This document shows, one piece after another, positions 21,323 to 32,063 of a DNA stretch of 64,000 bases. Location of the stretch: assembly GCA_002077065.1 (NCBI GenBank), contig NAJO01000010.1, positions 496,001-560,000 of the forward strand, given 5' to 3'. This DNA is from Cryoendolithus antarcticus (Eukaryota; Ascomycota; Dothideomycetes; Cladosporiales; Cladosporiaceae). The translations under genes were made by a program, and so were the position numbers. Position 1 is the stretch's first letter; the number at the start of each line of letters is the position of its first letter. The notes beneath the pieces were generated by a model, which saw nothing but the letters and a program-made list of their open reading frames with translations, ran no database searches and was not told the origin of the DNA.

Positions 21323-24067
21323 ATGGCTACGCAGGACGCAGCGAGCGAGTACATACGTCAAGTCCTTCACCACACAGAGCCACCTCCGCCCATACAGGCC
21401 AGATTCTTCTACGCTGCGGGTGGCATACTAATCGATGATCCGCTGTATCCCTTGCCGCCACCCACTAGCGGTAGTGCGCCATCAAAGCAGCCGCCCAAGC
21501 CGTTCTCGGTGTATGACAATACTGCACTTGACAAGGCATGGCATGAGCTCCGGAGGAAACTCTTAGAATACCGAGAGGAGCATGGCGAGAAGGGCGAGGC
21601 TCATGGGCAAAGGTGGAATAGCAGAGAGGCTAGGGATGGAAAGCGGAATAGTGGGTCGAGACCGTCGACACCACGAGCGAAAGCAGGGACTTTGGCGACG
21701 TCAAGCCTCAGTCAGTACGATGGGCACTCGGAGCCTGAGAATGATTCCGAGCAATTGGATGGCCCTTCGTCATTAGTGTTTGAGGTTGGTCAAGAGCCCA
21801 CCACGACCGGCACGCCGTTCATAAGAGCGCCTTCGCGGAAGAAGCTAAGAACACTGGATCCTGAGTCAAGGCAAGGTAGCCAAAGCCGTGCTTCGAGGCC
21901 GAAGCCACACACGCATGACACATATCAATGGGACGACGCATCTCATCTCGCCGAACACAGTCCGGTACGTCATGAGCACACTCAGGAGAAAGGACCCACG
22001 GACCAGATCGCCGTCGGCATATCGCGACTACATCAAGTAGAAATGCCAGACTTACAGATGTGTCCGATCTACTGGCAGCCTGTCAATGATATCGCCAAGG
22101 TAGTGCGTGGGACTTGGTTCTACCAAGACACCATGCTCCCTGTGGAGACGCCAGTTGCGAACATGCTGGAAGCCGGTTACGTAGAACTGCAGATATGGAC
22201 GCAAACTTGGAAAGACGAACTCAGCTCTGCTGTCGAGGTCGGTGCTCTCGGTGAGATGAAGGTCGTCCATATGCTGTGGCCGGAGAAGGTGACTGCGAAG
22301 TCGAAAGCTGGTGCAAGAGCAAGAAGGGACAGCAGCAGACCAAGTACTGCAAACCGTGAGAACCTACTTCGGACAGTCGTCACCAATCTGGCTGAAGCTG
22401 TTCCTGAGACTGAAGAGGACCAGCGGGAGCTAGCTGTCGAGGCTGCTTGTGACTTGATTGATATATCCTCTGGTGCAGGTGGAAGCGAGAACAAGGCTCT
22501 CGGCGGAAGCATCTGGGGTAGACAAGGTACTATACGCAACTACGACGATCATGGCGTGATATATGCCAATGCCAAGGAAGCCCGGATACTCAAGCCGACA
22601 CTACTGCCGTCTGCCTACTATGGTCGAAGACCTCTGGCGAATTATATTCGCAAAGGCCATAAGCTGGGTATACCTGTAGTGCGAGGCTTCGATCAGACTG
22701 TGTGGAATAAGCTTCATCCATCGCCCGAGAAGACGCCTGCTCAAAAGCAGGCTGAGGCAGGCACATCAACTTCCGCTTCTGGAGCACCCACCCCAGCACG
22801 GAGAAAGACCGACCCCGATCTTGCCTCTTCAGAGCGGCCCCAAGTCACCGACTTGATCCTGGTCATACACGGTATTGGCCAAAAGCTTTCGGAGCGCATG
22901 GAATCTTACCACTTCACCCACGCCATTAACGCGTTCCGACGAGAACTCAATGTCGAAGTCGGCGGCAAAGAATGTAAGAGTCGATTTCGTAAGGGCATGG
23001 GAGGCATCATGTGTCTGCCTGTTAACTGGCGAGGCAGCCTGACTTTCGAAGAGGGCGGTTATCGAGAAGAGCACGACCCAGCCTACAACGACTTTAACCT
23101 GAACGACATCACGCCCGACACTCTGCCCAGCGTCCGTGGCATCGTCTCCGACGTCATGTTGGACATTCCCTATTATATGTCGCACCACCAGCCGAAGATG
23201 ATCGCCGCGGTTATTCGCGAGGCCAACCGAGTGTACAAACTTTGGTGTCTCAACAACCCCGGCTTCTCAGGAAATGGTCGAGTCCATCTGATCGCCCACA
23301 GTCTTGGGAGTGTGATAGCAATCGACATTCTCTCCAAGCAGCCCACCCACATCCCACCGCATCTCTCCGACCCAACGCAAGTAGACCTCAGTACCGACCC
23401 ACCCCTTCACCATCTCCTCTTCAGCACCCACAACCTCATCACCGCGGGCTCACCGGCTGGCTTCTTCCTCCTCCTTCGCAAAGCGCAGCTGCTCCCTCGC
23501 GTAGACAGTACCTCCTCCGCAGCGCTCCAAGACCCCACGTCACTTACGGACGCCATCTGCGGCCGCCAGGGGCAGTACGGCTGCATAGCAGTGGAGAACA
23601 TCTACAACATCATCAACGGCTACGACCCGGTCGCCTATCGCGTGAACGCTGCAGTAGACGCCTCATACTCCGCCTCTCTCCGCAAAGCTTTCGTGCCGAA
23701 CGCCTCCTCGTCCTGGCTCTCCTACTTCTCCGGCTCTTCTAAACCCTTCTCCGCTCAGCCCACGGCTCCACCGCTCCCTCGACTCCCGAGCCAAGTCGAG
23801 CTCGAGACGCACGACTTCACACGCGAGGAGATTGCGGAGAAACGAATGCTGCTACTCAACGACAATGGGCAGATTGACTTCTTCGTCAGGTACGGAGGTG
23901 GGCCGTTGGAAATCCAGTATCTGACTATGCTTGGGGCGCATAGCAGTTATTGGTATATCAAGGACTTTGTGAGATTTCTTGTGGTGGAGACTGGGCGAGA
24001 AGCTGGAAGAGTGGGAACGGTGGAAGGAATGAGGGCTGTGAAGAGCAAGGCGGCGCTTGGCCAGTGA
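21323..24067 (+). CDS. DDHD-domain phospholipase (DDHD1/PA-PLA1-like)
   Basis: An intronless 914-residue protein starts at ATG 21323 (MATQDAASEY). It resembles the intracellular phospholipase A1 family, including animal DDHD1 and yeast YOR022C. An N-terminal WWE-like substrate region contains FFYAAGGILIDDPLYPLPPP and, near residue 265, GTWFYQDTMLPVE. The alpha/beta hydrolase core starts at LILVIHGIGQKLSERM (about residue 512). The nucleophile elbow GxSxG is in HLIAHSLGSVIAID (about 660). The C-terminal DDHD region includes VNAAVDASYSASL and DFFVRYGGGPLEIQYLTMLG, ending in HSSYWYIKDFVRFL. Ser- and charge-rich linkers (about residues 95-230) are probably disordered. The usual fungal length is similar. 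Substrate preference cannot be read from the sequence. Confidence 0.92.
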   Translation: MATQDAASEYIRQVLHHTEPPPPIQARFFYAAGGILIDDPLYPLPPPTSGSAPSKQPPKPFSVYDNTALDKAWHELRRKLLEYREEHGEKGEAHGQRWNSREARDGKRNSGSRPSTPRAKAGTLATSSLSQYDGHSEPENDSEQLDGPSSLVFEVGQEPTTTGTPFIRAPSRKKLRTLDPESRQGSQSRASRPKPHTHDTYQWDDASHLAEHSPVRHEHTQEKGPTDQIAVGISRLHQVEMPDLQMCPIYWQPVNDIAKVVRGTWFYQDTMLPVETPVANMLEAGYVELQIWTQTWKDELSSAVEVGALGEMKVVHMLWPEKVTAKSKAGARARRDSSRPSTANRENLLRTVVTNLAEAVPETEEDQRELAVEAACDLIDISSGAGGSENKALGGSIWGRQGTIRNYDDHGVIYANAKEARILKPTLLPSAYYGRRPLANYIRKGHKLGIPVVRGFDQTVWNKLHPSPEKTPAQKQAEAGTSTSASGAPTPARRKTDPDLASSERPQVTDLILVIHGIGQKLSERMESYHFTHAINAFRRELNVEVGGKECKSRFRKGMGGIMCLPVNWRGSLTFEEGGYREEHDPAYNDFNLNDITPDTLPSVRGIVSDVMLDIPYYMSHHQPKMIAAVIREANRVYKLWCLNNPGFSGNGRVHLIAHSLGSVIAIDILSKQPTHIPPHLSDPTQVDLSTDPPLHHLLFSTHNLITAGSPAGFFLLLRKAQLLPRVDSTSSAALQDPTSLTDAICGRQGQYGCIAVENIYNIINGYDPVAYRVNAAVDASYSASLRKAFVPNASSSWLSYFSGSSKPFSAQPTAPPLPRLPSQVELETHDFTREEIAEKRMLLLNDNGQIDFFVRYGGGPLEIQYLTMLGAHSSYWYIKDFVRFLVVETGREAGRVGTVEGMRAVKSKAALGQ

Positions 24068-24679
24068 GAAGCTGCATGATTTGTATTGTGGTGTTACAGC
24101 ATGTACCACGTCAGTTTAGCATAGATTCGATATTATCGGAGGAACTTACAATCAGGCACTTCTGGCAACCTTAGCTTGATACTTCAGGCCCACACACATG
24201 TACAGTCACCTCCAACGCTACAAGCGGGTCTGTAGCCATGCAGTCCCAGGTATGGCACAGCTAAAAATCACTGCGAATGAGTCTTGGGTTTGGTGGGTTG
24301 ATACCTGATTAATTTACGGTATCCTAGTGGGATGAGTTTCCCAAACGCCCGACCGCCTTCATGTGCTTTGTGTGAGCAAAAGCGGAATGCCCGAGGGGCC
24401 CATGCTGCACGAATATGACGAGGCATCCCTCGCTGGGCAGGACAGATCCAGAGTGAAGCAGCCGTCGAGCATGATGCAGAAGACGGAGTTACAAGCATAT
24501 CCCTGCGGTGTCTGAGGACGAGGTTGAGGATGGCGACATTGCTGCAGCTGGCAAGGCCAAGAAACGCGCTCGTTCGAAGCGCGATTTTAGGAGGAAGAAG
24601 ACCAGTGTGCAGTAAAGCCAGGTTCAAGGACGGGATTTCGGGAGGGAGTTGGCAATTGGTCTCGAGGCAGATCGTCAAA
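24068..24679. promoter_or_regulatory. No gene recognised
   Basis: The DDHD gene's 3' end is followed by a region with only short frames on both strands. An upstream extension of the next gene's frame runs from about 24524 but looks less protein-like than the part after ATG 24680. Confidence 0.4.
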
Positions 24680-25211
24680 ATGGCTGCATACCCCAATAAC
24701 AACGCCGCCTTCTTCGACGGCGCTCAGCACAACACAAAACCCGTGAACAACAACAACAGCATGAGTAAGCAGCGCTGCCGAAGTCCTTCTCGAAGAGATA
24801 CTGACGGTAAACCAGACACTGATCACTCTTCTCAAGACACAACAATCAACTCTTTCACGCTCTCCAATACAAGCATGGCCGACTTCGACATGCCCACTGG
24901 CACTACGCTTTCGAACACATACACAACCGATAATAATCCAAATCAGCCTGTCTGCCGCCGTTGCGACCACCCTCTCACGTCCTTCGACGACGATCTCGAA
25001 GGCATGGTGTACTGTACTATGATCCGCGTTCGTGGCCAGGGACATCATCTCGGGCAACCCCAAGCTCATCGACGAGATTGTGCGCAATCCTGATCAGTAC
25101 CTATTCCAGAAGTTCGAGAACTTCAAGACCAACGCCAAGAAGGGCAAGGTGTTGAAAGCGGCGACTCAAAAGAAGAAGGTGGCTAAGACTCGTGGCGGTG
25201 GAGCTTCCTGA
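24680..25211 (+). pseudogene. Small unknown gene with a broken reading frame
   Basis: A plausible start (CAAAATGGCTGC) opens MAAYPNNNAAFFDG, followed by a 51-nt intron candidate at 24765-24815 (GTAAGC, branch CTGAC, CCAG) that is in frame and stop-free. The next part contains a cysteine cluster, CRRCDHPLTSFDDDLEG, then VYC near 25015. Just after that the convincing coding signal moves to another frame (VARDIISGNPKLIDEIVR, then FENFKTNAKKGKVLKAATQK) and ends in a basic tail at TGA 25209-25211. A 31-nt GT-AG segment could bridge the frames but is shorter than a normal intron. A one-base indel or sequencing error is as likely. Function unknown. Confidence 0.5.
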
Positions 25212-25990
25212 ATCGTGGTAGGTTTTGATGAAGAAGGCCTTGGTCGGGAGGGTGGATGGATATGCTATCCGCGGTAAAGATAATGTTCTAACTTGGCTCA
25301 CGGCAGACACTGAGCGCCTTCAGCGACCAGCATAGCTGTTCCGCAAGGTTGATGAAGGTCTCCCTTACGATGGCGGTGCGTTTCTGCAAGCTGCCGAAAG
25401 GGTCGAGCCTACTATTTGCATACCGGAGACTCTAGTAATGGTCGGTACGGAGTTCGAGGGTTAGGTTAGAATGTAGTCGTTGCACTTACATCCCATCTCT
25501 ACATGCACCGCTTGTCATCAATCGACAAGTCAGTCGTATTCTGTCTCCCCTAACAAACAGACTTCGCGAGTATTGCCGCTCAGCACTCGCGAGTCACGGT
25601 CGGTCGCCTCGGTCTCTCAACATTGGCTCGACGCGTCACAGTATTTCGATTTATGAAAGTGAGTGAGGTCAACTCAACTCCCTTGCCTCATCTCTCCGAC
25701 CAGATCCCGCTAGACCGAATACAGCAAGCCGAGGCGCTGGTAAATCAGGTGAATCGATGACAGCTGGAGAGGAAGGATTTTTGCCTCCGCGATCGAAAGA
25801 GCCGAAGCACGCAAGACCCAGATCTGCATCTGACCAATCAAGACGAGGGTAAAAGCGACTTCGGCGGGGACTGGCGCGGGCGAGACGATGCACTTTTGTT
25901 GATCGACTTTGAGATCCTGCACTGCTTCTCTGCAGCATTGACAGAACTCGCCTTGAGTTGTCAAGTCTCATATACGCACACACAGCCATC
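25212..25990. promoter_or_regulatory. Upstream region of sulfite reductase gene
   Basis: No coding frame is convincing; a minus-strand frame at 25669-26166 crosses the first exon of the next gene and is a shadow. It should contain the sulfite reductase promoter, but I could not assign any regulator site. Confidence 0.45.
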
Positions 25991-28900
25991 ATGGCATCTA
26001 TTTTGACTGCTGGCGAGGCTGGTGAGTGCTTGAAAAGATTCCTGTTGGGCGAACGAAACGGCTGACAGTTCCTTCCAGTCGCCCGCATAGCATACCTCTC
26101 CTCCGATGTGATCATCTCAGTCCAGCCTTCGCTCGCCACCGAGTCCGAGTTCTCTACCTTCCTCACATCTTACGCCACCAACAAGGCCAACTCGATTGTC
26201 TGCGAGACGCTTCCCGAAATCCTCCCAATCCGCCACAACGCCGACCCGCTCCTCTCAGCATATCAGCCTGCCCGGAATGGCAAGCTCACGAGCGTTACCA
26301 CATCGAGCGCCATACTCGTGAAGAGCATACCGCACTTGTACAAGCTGGCGAAGTACCCCGTGGTCCTACATGTGTCATTGCACCCGACTGGTTTCCCAGA
26401 CTATGGCGACATCACAAGCATACGGAACACGGGTTTCACGTTTTTCCAGAGCAACTCGTTGCAAGAGGCGCAGGACTTGGCACTGACCGCACATGCATTG
26501 GCAATCGAGACCGGGCGGGGTGTGATACATTTCTTCGATGCAGCAAACAGCAATGCAGACCAGCCAATACCACATGAGAGCCGCAAGCTTTGCTCGCAAG
26601 TGCTGAACTTGGACTTGGCTAGAGCACACCAAGAGTCGAGGAGTGAGGAGAAGACACTGTATGTCAGCGAGGAGCGTGCACCGATAAGGCGGGCAGTGCC
26701 AGCTCAGTCTGAAGCCGCGCCACGAGCAACAGCCAATGGTTTGCTTCCAGTGGCAAATGGCAGCACTCGTGATCCTTCGACAGCATCGTCTTCGACGTCA
26801 GGCCGCAAGGACTCGAGCTCGGCGCAATCGGAGGCAGAGTCCGCGACCACGGTGGACTCGCAGCCCAAGGCTGTTGGATCAGATGATGTCGATGCTACGT
26901 GCGCAGCAATCTGGGCTGAGATCAAAAGCGTCACGGGTCGCAGCTACAGCGCATTCCATTACACTGGACCGCCCAACGCTGAAGCAGCACTCTTCCTGTT
27001 CGGGTCAGATCCCGGCCTGTTCAGCGCTGAGTTCGATGCAGCAACACCTCAAGACTTCTTCTCGCGTGTCGGTCTGATCACACCCGTACTCTACCGACCA
27101 TGGCTTAGTGAGCGACTATTGGAGGTAGTGCCTCCTTCGATCAAGCGGATCGCAGTGCTCGAGCAAGTGCGAAGACGGACGACGAAATGGGGTCCGATAT
27201 TGCTGGACTTGCTTCAGTCCCTGCGAGGATCTCAGGATGGGCCAAGTCCGCTCATCGTGGGCTATCAACTTGGCTACCTCGAAGTGACGACAATTACACA
27301 GGCACTATCTGGCATCTTCCAGAATCTGCGATCGAAGGCACCCATACAGAACCTCGAAATCGGTCTGCATACCGGACCAAGTGGTTCGCTCAGTGGCTCA
27401 CAGAAGGAGCTCGAGCCAAAGCAGCCCGATCTTGAGAACGCTTACATGCGAATTTTGGACCAGCTATTTGGGCAGAGACTGCATGTTGCGAACTCGCTCA
27501 CGAGCAAGACTGCTGGAACCAGCAGCTCGTTCAAGTCGAACCCCGAGTACGGTTTTGGTGCACTGTTGGCCAGGAAGGAGCATCGTAAGCGCTTCGTCGC
27601 AGAGATTCAAGAAGCCACCAAGTCCCGACCGTTCACCACGGACGCGCCGTTGAAGTGGCTCAGTCAGTGGGCACTCGCAGCAGACAGGACGGATGAAGCA
27701 AACTCACTTGCGCCCGAGATCATTGCACGACTTGGCACGGATGGCTCCCCTGCGGCCTATAAGATGCTACAAAGCAAAGGCCTGTTTTTCTCGGAGTCGC
27801 AGTGGCTGATTGGCAGCGATGCATGGAGCTACGATCTCGGCAACTCTGGAGTGCACAACGTGATCGCATCTGGCGAGAACGTCAACATGCTCATCATTGA
27901 CTCGACACCGTACAGCGAACGTGCTGCTCAAGACGCTGCACGGCGAAAGAAGGACATCGGCTTGTACGCGATGAACTACGGCAACACCTACGTGGCTTCA
28001 GTGGCCGTGTACAGCAGCTACACGCAAGTGCTGCAGGCCATGATGGAGGCAGAAGCCTTCACCGGCCCGTCTATCGTACTTGCATATCTGCCGTACAACC
28101 GTGAGAGCGACACTCCCCTCACAGTCTTGCAAGAGACGAAGAAGGCTGTCGATGTCGGCTACTGGCCTCTATACCGCTGGAACCCCAAAGCTGAGGAAAG
28201 CGGCGAGGAGTCTTTCCAGCTTGACTCTGAGCGCATCAAGCAGGAACTGCAGGACTTCCTGCGTCGGGACAATCACATGACACAGCTCATGCGACGGCAC
28301 CCGGAGTTCCACGCCAGCTTGTCGGAGAGCTACGGCAGTGAGGTGCGGACAGTACAGAAGCGGAAGGCGAAGGACGCGTACGAGTCGCTGCTCGAGGGTC
28401 TGCAGGGTGCGCCCATGACAGTCCTGTTTGCTTCCGACAACGGCAATGCAGAGTCACTGGCCAAGCGTCTAGCCTCTCGAGGCAAGGCGCGAGGGCTGAA
28501 GAGCTTGTACATGGCGATGGACGAGTACCCACTCGAGGATCTGATCAACGAGGAGAACGTCGTCTTCATCTCTGCCACAGCTGGTCAGGGCGAGTTCCCG
28601 CAGAACGGTCGCAACTTCTGGGAGGCTGTCAAGACGACTGTCGATATGGATCTTGCGAACATCAGGTTCACCGTCTTCGCACTGGGTGACTCGCACTATT
28701 GGCCAAGGAAGGAAGACAAGCACTACTACAACAAGCCCGGCAAGGATCTCTTCGCTCGACTCTCGACACTAGGCGGTCAGAAGCTAGTGGACATCGGACT
28801 TGGTGATGATCAGGATCCTGATGGCTACCAGACTGGCTACATTGACTGGGAGCCCAAGCTTTGGGACGCACTTGGTGTTGGTAACGTCGAGGGTCTTCCC

Positions 28901-30700
28901 GACGAGCCACCACCAATTACCAACGAGGACATCAAGCGGGAGTCGAACTTCCTGCGCGGCACAATTGCGGAGGGTCTACAAGATCCATCGACGGGTGCCA
29001 TCAGCGCAGCAGATCAGCAGCTGACCAAGTTCCACGGCACATACATGCAGGACGACCGCGATCTGCGTGATGAGCGCAAGGCACAAGGTCTCGAGCCAGC
29101 GTACTCTTTCATGATCCGATGCCGACTCCCCGGCGGTGTCGCATCAGCACAGCAATGGCAGCAGATGGATGCTATCGCCACAAATCTCGGCAACGAGACC
29201 ATGAAGCTCACGACACGACAGACATTCCAATTCCATGGTATCGTCAAGGGTAAGCTGAAGCCAGCTATGCAAGCCATCAACGCTGGTCTCATGACCACCA
29301 TCGCTGCCTGCGGCGATGTGAACCGAAACGTCATGTGTTCTTCTCTCCCCGAACTCAGCGAACTCCACGCAGATACCCATGCCTGCGCCAAGAAGATCTC
29401 TGACCACCTCCTGCCCTCGACCACGGCCTACCATGAGATCTGGCTGCAAGACGATGAGACAGGCAAGAAGTCCCAGATCGCTGGTGACGCAGTGCAAGAC
29501 TTCGAGCCAATGTACGGTCCTACCTACCTGCCCCGAAAGTTCAAGATTACAATCGCCATCCCACCGCACAACGACACGGACGTGTACGCTCACGACGTCG
29601 GTCTCATCGCCACCAAGGGCGAAGATGGCAGACTCGTAGGCTTCAACATGCTGGCCGGCGGCGGTATGGGCGTGACGCACAACATGAAGAAGACCTACCC
29701 TCGCGCGGGCAGCATGCTCGGCTACGTCTCGAAGGAGGAAGTCCATATTGCTTGCGAGAAAGTCATGCTTGTGCAGCGTGATCACGGTGATCGCTCCAAC
29801 CGTAAGCACGCGAGGTTGAAGTACACCATGGACGACATGGGTGCGGATGTTTTCCAAGGCAAAGTCGAGGATCTGTGGGGCAAGAAGTTCGAGGCGCCCA
29901 AGCCATTCCACTTCGAGTCCAACATTGACACGTTCGGCTGGCAGCAGGACGAGCGCGGCATGTGGCACTTCACGCTCTTCATCGAGAATGGTCGCATCGA
30001 AGATACAGCTGACTTCCCGATGAAGACTGGCTTGAGGGAGATCGCGAAGATGCATAAGGGCGAGTTCCGCCTGACTGGCAACCAGCATCTCATCCTCTCC
30101 AACGTGGCAGACGCGGATCTTGGGGAGATGAAGGCTTTGATGAAGAAGTACAAGCTCGACAACACCAACTTCTCCGCTCTACGACTCAGCAGCAGCGCCT
30201 GTGTTGCGTTCCCGACTTGTGGACTCGCGATGGCGGAGTCTGAGCGCTACTTGCCTGAGCTCATCACTAAGCTCGAGGGCGTGATTGAGGAGCATGGTCT
30301 GAGGCAGGAGAGCATCGTCATGCGCATGACTGGCTGCCCGAATGGATGTGCACGACCCTGGCTCGCGGAGGTTGCGTTCGTGGGCAAGGCTTACGGAGCT
30401 TACAACATGTACCTTGGTGGTGGGTACCACGGGCAGAGGCTGAATAAGTTGTACCGGAGCAGCATCAAGGAGGAGGAGATCCTGGCTATCATGAAGCCGC
30501 TTGTGAAGCGGTATGCGCTCGAGCGCAACGATGGGGAGAGGTTCGGAGACTTCGCAATCAGGATTGGAATGATCAAGGAGACGAGGGAGGGGAAGGACTT
30601 CCACGACGACGTAAGCATCACTGACGCCGAGGGCGACTGATGGTTCGATTGCTGACTTGACTTGACTTTACAGACTGCTGAGGTTGAGGAAGACGAGTGA
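25991..30700 (+). CDS. MET5: Sulfite reductase (NADPH) beta subunit, hemoprotein
   Basis: This enzyme reduces sulfite to sulfide for cysteine and methionine synthesis. Exons 25991-26021, 26079-30610 and 30674-30700 give 1529 residues, the expected size of the fungal beta subunit (yeast Met5 is about 1440). Domains in order are a pyruvate-ferredoxin-oxidoreductase-like N-terminal half, a flavodoxin-like domain beginning MTVLFASDNGNAESLAKRLA (about 790), and the siroheme/[4Fe-4S] sulfite reductase domain with TTRQTFQFHGIVKG and NVMCSS. The cluster-binding cysteines are in CVAFPTCGLAM (about 1383) and MTGCPNGCARPW (about 1428). The last intron (GTAAGC...TTTACAG) leads to a 27-nt final exon coding TAEVEEDE; without it the chain would end slightly differently at 30640. 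Confidence 0.96.
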
Positions 30701-31647
30701 AGCATTGAGGAAATTGTGGTAGCGAACTTAGCATTTAGCAGCGGCGTTGGAACCCGGAAAAGGGACAGGTAGAATTCGAGTTTGTACATATTGCCAAATT
30801 ACCGAACGTCTACACCACATCCTTCCGTTTCCTGGACATCTGACTGCATTTCCATCGCTCGAGATGTGCTTCGCACGCTCTGATGTCGGCCTGCCGAGAT
30901 CTCCGACACTGTCCTTGCTTGCTGCTGGCTCATCGAACGATCATGACATGCTGCGTGTTGACGAAGATGCACCTCCGCTCATGGGCTTTTCATCGCTTGC
31001 TGTCTCAAGCCGAAATGTCCTCATCGATGACTGGACTTATATTAGTCTGCTCCGTCACTCCCAACAGAGGTACTTCGCATCATCAGCCATCAGTCCGTCC
31101 GAGATGACCCCTCTGCATCGTGAGTGGGCATCTGGAGTAGGGAGCAAACTTGTTCTGCGTCTTTGATAGACTGTAGTGATCTACTAGATCGTCACTCACA
31201 TTGTAGGTAGGATACTATCATATGGAGCAAGCGATTTGTTGACGAGACGCCTCTTACCGGCTATGCCTGAGATGCGACACGGTCAAGGCTAGCAGCACTG
31301 TCTTACTGGGAGATGTTCATTGGACGACCCGTGACTCTGGATGGGCCTTGAATCGTCGAACAGCACAGCTGAATCGCCAATAGTCATCGTCGTGCAGTGA
31401 TGGTCGCATCCTCAGACCTGCGCACCAACCTGGATGATGAGAGCTACCATGTACTTGTCTCGATCTTATAGGCGGACTTCAGAGCAGAAATCAGGCAGTG
31501 GGACAGTAAGCTCTATCTACTCGTATAATACTATCTAGACTATCTTACATCTCCCAATCCCGGCAAACTGGGTATCTTCGCTAATGTTCAAACGCCTTCG
31601 CTCCAAGTACAGTGCCCTGCCCAAAATCCGGGCGTACCTGAACAGGC

Positions 31648-31795
31648 TGTGCTATCATGAGCAAGTCCGCCCACAAGCCGTTCTATCATAAGCTGTTCCC
31701 TCAAAGGCGCCGTGCTATCATATGATGTTCCCCTAAGCAAGTCGTGCTATCATAACCCTTCCCTTTCAAAAAACCCGTGCTATCATACCTTGTTC
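31648..31795. repeat. Degenerate ~32-bp tandem array with core CGTGCTATCATA
   Basis: Five copies of a 12-base core (CGTGCTATCATA and variants) start near 31648, 31679, 31711, 31743 and 31776, spaced 31-33 bp. Most are followed by a GTTCCC-like and then an A-rich CTCAAAG-like segment. The core plus AAC also occurs in the protease intron at 15630. Confidence 0.75.
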
Positions 31796-31805
31796 CTCCA
31801 ACGCA

Positions 31806-31940
31806 GTAGTAAGTACATCGTCACTCATCAATCGTCAGCCATAACCATTATTCCAAGCCATTACCATTACCATCGTCAGTCGCTCCCATAACTAGTCGCA
31901 TCGTCACCGCTTCACGTAACTAGTCGCATCGTCACTCAGA
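31806..31940. repeat. Degenerate ATCGTCAC-rich repeat, 28-bp period at its end
   Basis: TAACTAGTCGCATCGTCAC occurs at 31889-31907 and again at 31917-31935, a 28-bp period. Shorter CATCGTCA and CCATTACCATT echoes lie upstream from about 31806. It directly follows the 32-bp array, so the two may share an origin. Confidence 0.6.
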
Positions 31941-32063
31941 AATCAGAACGCCCAGTGCAAGTCCCACCAAAGAAAGCAGCTTCCATCAAAGATCAAAAGG
32001 CAAACTCCCAATACCCAGTAGACGTCGCTGTCGATCGTCCCTCAGCAGTCCGCCGAGCCTCGA

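Larger units (their letters stand above)
30701..32063. other. Gene-poor region with tandem repeats
   Basis: This 1.4-kb region follows the sulfite reductase gene. A plus-strand frame at 30747-31166 lacks protein character. From about 31640 to 31940 the sequence is dominated by two degenerate tandem arrays, listed separately. The last 120 bases may be the 3' UTR of the minus-strand gene at 32064. Confidence 0.5.

Noticed and set aside
29144..30088. 314-codon minus-strand frame opposite sulfite reductase
   Set aside because: It overlaps the siroheme domain coding sequence completely and is a shadow.
31648..31795. CRISPR-like repeat-spacer array
   Set aside because: Spacing is regular, but the cores are only 12 bases and imperfect, the spacers are degenerate copies rather than unique, and the surroundings are fungal. 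It is a degenerate tandem repeat.
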